Positions 61,546 through 64,000 of a DNA stretch of 64,000 nt are shown in pieces. Location of the stretch: positions 1-64,000 of the forward strand of contig CACHEH010000003.1 of assembly GCA_902578805.1 (NCBI GenBank), given 5' to 3'. Under the pieces are notes generated by a model. That model searched no databases. It saw only the letters and a program-made list of their open reading frames with translations, and was not told where the DNA came from. The DNA comes from an uncultured SAR116 cluster alpha proteobacterium. GTDB taxonomy: Bacteria > Pseudomonadota > Alphaproteobacteria > Puniceispirillales > Marisalimonadaceae. Both the position numbers and the translations under genes were made by a program. How positions within the stretch are numbered: the stretch's first letter is position 1; each line of letters starts with the position of its first letter.

Positions 61546-63837
61546 ATGAATAATTTAAATAAAATTCCAATTCACGATTCTTCTTTAAGGCACTCCACTG
61601 GTCAGGCTATTTATATAGATGATATGCCTGAGCAAGAAAATTTATTGCATGGGGCTCCCGTTCTATCAAAAGTTGCATGTGGAAAAATAAAAAAAATTAA
61701 TTTTGATAAACTAAAAGATCTACCATTTTTTACAAAAATAATAACAGCAAAAGACATTCCTGGCGAAAATGAGATTGGTCCTATCAAAAATGGTGAGCCT
61801 ATTCTAGCGGACGATTTTTTTTCATATTTAGGCCAACCAGTCGCAATTGTTTTAGCAAAAACACATCAAGAAGCTATTTATGCGAGCAGCTTAGTTGAAA
61901 TTGAACTGGAGTTTAAAAATAAACCTATTCTTAATTTAGATGACGCTTATGAACAAAAATCTTTTTTAGAAGATCCAATGATTTTAGAAAAAGGCAACAT
62001 AAAAAAAGATATGTCTAAATCAAATTATACTTTATCTGGTGATTTTGAAATTGGTGGACAAGATCACTTTTATTTAGAAACTCATGTTGCCATAACTTTT
62101 CCTGGAGAAAATGACGAATACGTTGTTTGGTCAAGTACTCAGCATCCTACTGAGGTTCAACACGGTGTTGGAAAGGTGTTAAATATTCCATCAGCTAAAA
62201 TTGATAGTAAAGTTAGAAGGTTAGGAGGTGGATTCGGCGGAAAAGAGAGCCAAGCAACTATTTTTGCAGCAATGTCTGCTTTGGGAGCTTATTTAACACA
62301 AAAACCTGTAAAGATACGTCTTAACAGACATATTGATATGACAGCTTCAGGAAAAAGACATGACTTTAAAATATATTACACCGTAGGATTTGCAGTTACT
62401 GGCAAGGTTCTGGCCTTGGATATAAAACTTTTAAGTAATGGTGGTAATGTTTTAGACCTTTCGGGGCCTGTAATGACAAGAGCTTTAACTCATCTTGATA
62501 ATTGTTACTTTATAAAGTCACTAAAAGCTATTGGGTATGTGTGTAAAACCAATACAGTTTCAAATACAGCCTTTAGAGGTTTTGGTGGTCCACAGGGAAT
62601 GTTGACTATTGAAAATATACTTTATTCAGTTAGTCAATATTTACAAAAGCCAATAGATGAAATTCGTGAAATCAATTATTATTCAAGATTAAATGGTCTT
62701 AAAACACCATATGGTCAAATTGTTAAACATCCTAGGATTGAGAGGGTTTTACAAGAAATATACAAGATAAGTGACTATAAGAAAAGAATAAGAAATATTA
62801 AAGAATTTAACTTAAATCAAAAAAATAATAATTTACCCTTCAGAAAAGGTATAGCATTAATGCCTGCAAAATTTGGTATTTCATTTAATAAACCATCATT
62901 AAATCAAGGAGGAGCGTTAGTCCATGTATACTCTGATGGATCAATAAGATTAAATCACGGTGGGACTGAGATGGGCCAAGGGTTATTCATTAAAGTTGCC
63001 CAAGTAGTTGCTAAATGTTTTAAGGTTCCTCTTGAACAAATTCATATTACTTCAACAAATACTGCAGAAGTACCAAACACCTCAGCCACAGCAGCCTCCT
63101 CTGGTTCAGATTTAAATGGAATGGCTGCATGGAACGCATCCAATGTTATAAAAAACAGAATGATCGACCATGCTGCAAAATTATTTAAAAAAAATAAAAA
63201 AGATATTGTTCTTAGTGAAGGTAGAATTATTTGTGGTAACAGAAGTTTGTCTTTTTCTGAGTTAGCATTTTCCTGTTGGGAAAATCGAATTTCTTTATCT
63301 TCTACAGGTTACTATAAAACTCCCAAAATTTCATGGGATCAAGGTAAGTTGAGGGGTCATCCTTATTTTTATTTTACATGGGGAGCTGCAATTTCTGAGG
63401 CCTTATTAGATATAAATACCGGAGAGAGTAGAATACTAAGAGCTGATATTGTTCAAGATTGTGGAAATTCTCTTAATGAAAATATTGATATCGGTCAAAT
63501 TGAAGGAGGTTTTATTCAAGGTTTGGGGTGGTTGACATGTGAAGAATTGTGTTTTTCCAAAGAAGGAAAATTACTTACAACTGGGCCGTCTACATATAAA
63601 TTACCTGGGAGTAGAGATATTCCTCAAATCTTCAATGTTAAATTACTAGAAAAAGCAGATAATGAAGAAAAAACCATCTTTAGATCAAAAGCTGTCGGTG
63701 AGCCGCCTCTACTACTTGCAATTTCTCATTTTCTGGCGCTGAAAGAAGCAATCAGGGCTTCTTCAACAAATTCAAGACCTGAGCTTCTTAATTCTCCAGC
63801 TACTCCATCTGAAATTTTGAAAGTCTTAAAAGTTTAG
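61546..63837 (+). CDS. xdhB: xanthine dehydrogenase molybdopterin-binding subunit
   Basis: GGGFGGKESQATIFA, AFRGFGGPQGM, NHGGTEMGQGLFIKVAQV, SKAVGEPPLLLA. Confidence 0.95.
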   Translation: MNNLNKIPIHDSSLRHSTGQAIYIDDMPEQENLLHGAPVLSKVACGKIKKINFDKLKDLPFFTKIITAKDIPGENEIGPIKNGEPILADDFFSYLGQPVAIVLAKTHQEAIYASSLVEIELEFKNKPILNLDDAYEQKSFLEDPMILEKGNIKKDMSKSNYTLSGDFEIGGQDHFYLETHVAITFPGENDEYVVWSSTQHPTEVQHGVGKVLNIPSAKIDSKVRRLGGGFGGKESQATIFAAMSALGAYLTQKPVKIRLNRHIDMTASGKRHDFKIYYTVGFAVTGKVLALDIKLLSNGGNVLDLSGPVMTRALTHLDNCYFIKSLKAIGYVCKTNTVSNTAFRGFGGPQGMLTIENILYSVSQYLQKPIDEIREINYYSRLNGLKTPYGQIVKHPRIERVLQEIYKISDYKKRIRNIKEFNLNQKNNNLPFRKGIALMPAKFGISFNKPSLNQGGALVHVYSDGSIRLNHGGTEMGQGLFIKVAQVVAKCFKVPLEQIHITSTNTAEVPNTSATAASSGSDLNGMAAWNASNVIKNRMIDHAAKLFKKNKKDIVLSEGRIICGNRSLSFSELAFSCWENRISLSSTGYYKTPKISWDQGKLRGHPYFYFTWGAAISEALLDINTGESRILRADIVQDCGNSLNENIDIGQIEGGFIQGLGWLTCEELCFSKEGKLLTTGPSTYKLPGSRDIPQIFNVKLLEKADNEEKTIFRSKAVGEPPLLLAISHFLALKEAIRASSTNSRPELLNSPATPSEILKVLKV

Positions 63838-64000
63838 TAATCAACAATATCTTCTCTAACAAACGCTTCTTTTGGAATTCGTGAAAATTTTAATCTTCAT
63901 CTCTACTATAATTATATATTTAAAAGTTTGATAAATATTGTTACATTACAACACAAAAAATTTTCGAGCTTTAGTATGAAAATAGTAAATTTATTAATTA

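Noticed and set aside
63838-64000. Possible start of another gene after xdhB
   Set aside because: Only ~160 nt remain and the frames read contain early stops; cannot be supported.

Overview
AT-rich 64 kb chromosomal window, probably from a marine alphaproteobacterium (inferred from gene order: maf-RNase G-yacG, murA-DUF2948-his, many ABC/TRAP transporters). Housekeeping blocks: gltBD; thrS (opposite strand, visibly GC-richer); infC-rpmI-rplT-pheS-pheT; murA-DUF2948-hisG-hisD-infA-maf-rng-yacG. Accessory blocks: (1) a four-gene ATP-grasp/alpha-E/transglutaminase/Anbu proteasome-like operon between an intact tRNA-Phe and a decayed 3' tRNA-Phe copy, i.e. an apparent tRNA-targeted island; (2) a TPR-OGT-like (GT41) glycosyltransferase; (3) a DUF1501/DUF1800 pair; (4) a BMP-type ABC importer; (5) a TAXI-TRAP importer divergent from a CoA-dependent acid catabolism operon; (6) a nucleobase-like module (upp, Asp/Glu racemase, PotABCD-like ABC importer, xanthine dehydrogenase). 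Genes absent from the ORF track that I read directly: yacG (23261-23434), a 55-aa ORF before murA, the true infC N-terminus with a probable ATA start, and a complete GFA/CENP-V family gene (51686-52117, minus) whose only interruption is an in-frame TGA exactly at a conserved zinc-ligand Cys (GSCH-TGA-G). No CRISPR, rRNA or intact integrase was seen.
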